Assembly (NCBI GenBank): GCA_031288855.1
Contig: JAITQQ010000073.1
Coordinates: 1-9,344 of the forward strand
Direction: 5' to 3'
Source of the DNA: Prevotellaceae bacterium
GTDB lineage: Bacteria; Bacteroidota; Bacteroidia; Bacteroidales; UBA932
Length of the DNA stretch: 9,344 bases
The position numbers and the translations under genes were made by a program. The notes beneath the pieces were generated by a model. That model worked only from the letters and a program-made list of their open reading frames with translations, searched no databases and was not told where the DNA came from. The first letter of the stretch is position 1. Each line of letters begins with the position of its first letter. Positions 6,501 to 9,344 of the stretch are shown one piece after another.

Positions 6501-7271
6501 ATGAAAACAAAAGAAGAAATAGTGGACAACTGGTTGCCTCGCTATACCGGCCAAAGGATAGAGGAGTTCGGCAAACTTATTTTACTGACTAATTTCAGGG
6601 ATTACTTGAGCATGTTTGCGGAAAGAATGAACGCAAAAGTAGTGTCTGAAAATGCGAATATGCCCTGTGCCACCGCAGAAGGCATTACCATGATTAATTT
6701 TGGGATGGGCAGCCCGAATGCGGCCACCATTATGGATTTGTTGTCGGCCATTCACCCGAAAGCGGTGTTGTTTCTCGGCAAGTGCGGCTCGCTTAAGCAC
6801 GACCACCGGGTAGGCGATTTTATTTTGCCTATTGCTGCGGTGCGCGGCGACGGCACATCGAATAATTATTTTCCTCCGGAAGTGCCGGCTTTGCCCGCAT
6901 TCATGCTGCAACGCGCCGTATCGACCACTGTCCGCGATTCAAGCCATGATTACTGGACAGGCACCGTATATACCAGTAACCGCCGGGTGTGGGAGTATGA
7001 CGATGAGTTTAAAGAATACTTGCGCACCATCCGTTGTATGGCTGTTGATATGGAAACGGCTACCCTGTTTTCCGTAGGGTTTTACAATTCAATCAGCACC
7101 GGCGCACTGCTGCTGGTGTCGGATATGCCCATGATTGCCGAAGGCGTAAAAACATCGCAAAGCGACAAGTTAGTCACCGAAAATTTCGCAAACCTGCATT
7201 TGCAAATAGGTATCGATGCGCTTAAACTTATTCAGCGCGACGGCAGTTCGGTGAAACACCTGCGTTTTTGA
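6501..7271 (+). CDS. amn: AMP nucleosidase-like enzyme (PNP/UDP phosphorylase superfamily)
   Basis: This 256-residue protein has the nucleoside phosphorylase/nucleosidase fold. Motifs are GMGSPNA (68-74), LGKCGSL (92-98), VDMETATLF (182-190) with the Met-Glu pair that contacts the nucleoside ribose, and SDMP (207-210) with Asp208 as the likely catalytic acid. The length and N-terminal sequence fit the short AMP nucleosidase type common in Bacteroidota (TIGR01721-like), which lacks the extra N-terminal domain of the roughly 480-residue E. coli Amn. The predicted reaction is AMP to adenine plus ribose 5-phosphate in the cytoplasm. Because it lies 4 bases after mqnC, a nucleosidase role on futalosine or aminofutalosine (the MqnB step) should be considered, although the sequence does not look like a typical MqnB/MTA nucleosidase. 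The short-type enzyme also occurs in species with the classical Men pathway, which argues for the AMP role. Confidence 0.85.
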   Translation: MKTKEEIVDNWLPRYTGQRIEEFGKLILLTNFRDYLSMFAERMNAKVVSENANMPCATAEGITMINFGMGSPNAATIMDLLSAIHPKAVLFLGKCGSLKHDHRVGDFILPIAAVRGDGTSNNYFPPEVPALPAFMLQRAVSTTVRDSSHDYWTGTVYTSNRRVWEYDDEFKEYLRTIRCMAVDMETATLFSVGFYNSISTGALLLVSDMPMIAEGVKTSQSDKLVTENFANLHLQIGIDALKLIQRDGSSVKHLRF

Positions 7272-7289
7272 TATTCATCCGTAAAAATT

Positions 7290-8594
7290 ATGAACGGAAT
7301 AAATTTTGTCATCAATCTGCCCGGTGCAACCGCCATGCGGCGAAAGGTTGCATGTGCCGTGCTTTTCGTGATGTGTATGTGGTGTTTTGCGCCTTCATTT
7401 GCGCAGATACAGGACAAAGATATCCACAGCGTACAGTGTTTTGTGGGCGATAATGAATTGTCGGACCCCGTGATGGAATTTATGGGAAAAGAGCACATCA
7501 CTTTATGGTTTGACGATTTTAATGAAACGCGCGGCTATCTTCATTATGCCCTCGTGCATTGCGATGCCGATTGGGATGAAGACGGAGTATTTTATAACGA
7601 CTATATGGAAGGCTTTGTCGAAAATTCTTTGCGCGATTATGCATTATCATTTCAAACGCAGACAAATTATCTTCATTACAGGTTGCAACTTCCGAATGAG
7701 GATGTGCAGTTGAAAGCGTCGGGCAATTATCTTATAAAAATATATGAAAGAAACCCCGAGCAGCCGGTGTTGACACAGCGTTTCTCCGTGTATGAAAAAG
7801 CGGTAACGATTAAGTTGGGTACGCGGGGGCCTATGCTCACAGGCGAAAGTTGTTTGCAGCAACTTGAGTTTTCGGTGCGGCATCCGTCTTTGTTGGTGCG
7901 CGATGCATACAGGGAGCTTAAAGTGCGGGTAATGCAAAACGGCGTCACTTTGCCCGGTATAGAAAATCCGGCGCCCTCGTTCATCGAACAGCATGAAGTG
8001 TCTTATAGTTTGGCTACCAAAAATTGGTATCCGGGCGGCAACGAATACCGGATTTTCGACACGCGCACGTTGGATTTCGGGGCACAGGGCGTGCAGCAAG
8101 TGCGTTACGACAACTTGGGCGTGCCTTATGCCTTGCTGAATGTGGACACGCCGCGTGAGCATCAACACTATACTTTCTTTAATGACCTCAATGGAAAATA
8201 CCGGGTGGAAGCCAATAGGAGGGATAACCGCCATATCGAGTCCGAATATGTGATGACCGGCTTCACGTTGGATTCCGAAGAATTTCAGGATGCCGGCGTT
8301 TATGTTTTCGGCCAGTTGTCGAATTTCGCCTTGCGCCCCGAGTTTGCAATGACTTACAATGCGGAAGCGGGCGCTTATGAATTGAATGTGCCTTTGAAAC
8401 AGGCCTTTTATAATTACCGCTACGTGCTGGTTCCCCGCAACAAATTGCCCGATTGGAACGCCATTGAAGGATGTTTTGCCGAAACCGAAAATTATTATAC
8501 CGTGTTGGTGTATTACCGCTCTTCCCGTGACCGGTACGACCGGCTTGTCGGCGTTCAATCCGTGAATACGCTCCACGGTGAAAAGGCAAAATAG
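7290..8594 (+). CDS. T9SS plug domain protein (DUF5103)
   Basis: This 434-residue exported protein carries the type IX secretion plug first-domain signature throughout: QDKDIHSVQC (41-50), LVHCDADW (88-95), YMEGF (105-109), SFQTQTNYLHY (120-130), LPNED (134-138), SGNYLIKIY (144-152), and at the C-terminus EGCFAETENYYTVLVYYR (393-410). In Flavobacterium johnsoniae a Plug protein of this family closes the periplasmic side of the SprA translocon. The mature protein is therefore expected in the periplasm at the outer membrane. The signal peptide is clear from MRRKV to SFAQ (residues 16-39). ATG 7335 would start exactly there and give 419 residues. ATG 7290 has the A-rich upstream sequence usual for Bacteroidota starts and is kept, with reserve. 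The gene ends the cluster, 18 bases after amn. Confidence 0.88.
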   Translation: MNGINFVINLPGATAMRRKVACAVLFVMCMWCFAPSFAQIQDKDIHSVQCFVGDNELSDPVMEFMGKEHITLWFDDFNETRGYLHYALVHCDADWDEDGVFYNDYMEGFVENSLRDYALSFQTQTNYLHYRLQLPNEDVQLKASGNYLIKIYERNPEQPVLTQRFSVYEKAVTIKLGTRGPMLTGESCLQQLEFSVRHPSLLVRDAYRELKVRVMQNGVTLPGIENPAPSFIEQHEVSYSLATKNWYPGGNEYRIFDTRTLDFGAQGVQQVRYDNLGVPYALLNVDTPREHQHYTFFNDLNGKYRVEANRRDNRHIESEYVMTGFTLDSEEFQDAGVYVFGQLSNFALRPEFAMTYNAEAGAYELNVPLKQAFYNYRYVLVPRNKLPDWNAIEGCFAETENYYTVLVYYRSSRDRYDRLVGVQSVNTLHGEKAK

Positions 8595-8605
8595 TAAATT
8601 ATTTT

Positions 8606-8633
8606 TATATTTGATAATTTTTATATACTTTTG
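8606..8633 (+). promoter_or_regulatory. Two candidate -7 boxes upstream of the sigma factor gene
   Basis: TATATTTG (8606-8613) and TACTTTTG (8626-8633) both match TAnnTTTG and begin 20 bases apart. The second is 22 bases before the ATG at 8656, the normal leader length; the first would give a leader of about 40 bases. No TTTG lies at the standard 19-21 base distance upstream of either. The 61-base gap after the plug gene plus these boxes support separate transcription of the sigma factor. Confidence 0.6.
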
Positions 8634-8655
8634 CAGGCTTATATAATCTCCAATT

Positions 8656-9344
8656 ATGAGACAACTTAAAATCACAAAATCGATTACGAACCGTGAAAGC
8701 GCTTCGCTTGATAAATATTTGCAAGAAATTGGCCGTGAAGAATTAATTTCCGTAGAGGAAGAAGTGGAGTTAGCCCAACGTATTAAACGGGGCGACCAAG
8801 AGGCTCTGGAAAAACTTACGCGCGCCAATCTGAGGTTTGTGGTATCGGTGGCAAAACAATACCAGAACCAGGGGCTCAGCCTGCCGGACTTGATTAATGA
8901 GGGAAATTTAGGGTTAATCAAAGCTGCGGAAAAATTTGATGAAACACGTGGATTTAAATTTATTTCTTATGCCGTGTGGTGGATTCGCCAATCTATTTTG
9001 CAAGCGTTGGCCGAGCAGTCGCGCATTGTGCGTTTGCCCCTCAACCAAGTGGGCTCACTGAATAAAATCAATAAAGCGCTGGCTAAATTTGAACAGGAGC
9101 ATGAACGCGCCCCGTCGCCTGAAGAGTTGGCGGCTGTTCTTGAAATTCCACGTGAAAAAATTTCCGACACCTTGCGTGTTTCAGGCCGCCACGTGTCGGT
9201 TGATGCGCCTTTTGTTGACGGCGAAGACAACAGTTTGCTTGATGTACTGGTGAATAACGACTCACCCAATGCCGACAGGGGATTAATCAACGAGTCCCTT
9301 TCCCGCGAGATAGACCGCGCGTTATCGACTTTGACCGAGCGCGA
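8656..9344 (+). CDS. rpoD: Primary RNA polymerase sigma factor RpoD/SigA, 5' part
   Basis: The frame is open from ATG 8656 to the window edge, giving 229 residues; Bacteroidota homologues have about 286-288. Region 1.2 is [20 protein letters not shown] (17-36), with no region 1.1 before it, as is typical of this phylum. Region 2 covers about 54-128: [15 protein letters not shown] (56-70), [20 protein letters not shown] (76-95), and the -10 recognition helix [19 protein letters not shown] (105-123). Region 3 runs about 130-205, and the sequence is cut at the start of region 4 ([10 protein letters not shown]). The protein directs RNA polymerase to housekeeping promoters, in this group those with the TAnnTTTG box seen several times in this window. 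The full length and the C-terminal DNA-binding helix lie outside. Confidence 0.96.
   Translation, partial: MRQLKITKSITNRESASLDKYLQEIGREELISVEEEVELAQRIKRGDQEALEKLTRANLRFVVSVAKQYQNQGLSLPDLINEGNLGLIKAAEKFDETRGFKFISYAVWWIRQSILQALAEQSRIVRLPLNQVGSLNKINKALAKFEQEHERAPSPEELAAVLEIPREKISDTLRVSGRHVSVDAPFVDGEDNSLLDVLVNNDSPNADRGLINESLSREIDRALSTLTER

Noticed and set aside
8596..8626. Inverted repeat AAATTAT/ATAATTT followed by T-rich DNA as a terminator for the cluster
   Set aside because: The stem is only 7 A-T pairs with an 11-base loop, and it overlaps a candidate promoter box. It is too weak to call a terminator.
7647..8921. Long open frame (424 codons) on the minus strand across the plug gene and the rpoD start
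   Set aside because: It lies antisense to two well-recognised genes and their promoter, has no recognisable domain, and is explained by codon bias of the plus-strand genes.

Overview
The window looks like a chromosomal segment of a Bacteroidota bacterium, probably Bacteroidales-like. Three things point there: near-consensus Bacteroidota promoters (TAnnTTTG boxes, one with an upstream TTTG at the right distance), a primary sigma factor lacking region 1.1, and two type IX secretion system (T9SS) related genes. Proteins start at A-rich sites without clear Shine-Dalgarno sequences, as is usual in this phylum.

Layout. Positions 1-339 hold the C-terminal part of a Uma2-family (PD-(D/E)XK-like) protein that enters from the left and is GC-rich compared with the rest. 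It converges, with a 1-nt gap, on a DUF2461 gene on the minus strand (341-1012). A short divergent promoter region (1013-1106) then leads to a small Rieske-like lipoprotein (1107-1547) whose histidine ligands appear to be lost. A classical rubrerythrin follows (1571-2149). The next 118 nt carry the best promoter in the window (TTTG, 20-nt spacer, TATATTTG).

That promoter precedes five tightly packed same-strand genes (2268-8594; gaps of 17, 0, 4 and 18 nt). They are an exported protein with about nine TPRs, a 691-aa PorE-like protein (TPR, WD40-like propeller, CRD-like domain, OmpA C-terminal domain), MqnC of the futalosine menaquinone pathway, an AMP nucleosidase-like enzyme, and a T9SS plug (DUF5103) protein. 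The likely operon therefore places two envelope/T9SS genes around two cytoplasmic enzymes, one of them a quinone-biosynthesis enzyme. Whether that reflects function or only shared transcription cannot be decided from the sequence.

At the right edge the housekeeping sigma factor gene (rpoD/sigA, 8656 onwards) starts behind two candidate -7 boxes 20 nt apart and runs off the window. I see no insertion sequence, CRISPR array, tRNA, rRNA or phage gene, and no intergenic stretch over 300 nt. Most of the window is ordinary, densely coding core genome. The more unusual points are the gene mix in the 2268-8594 cluster, the ligand-altered Rieske-like lipoprotein, and its predicted nearly leaderless transcript.
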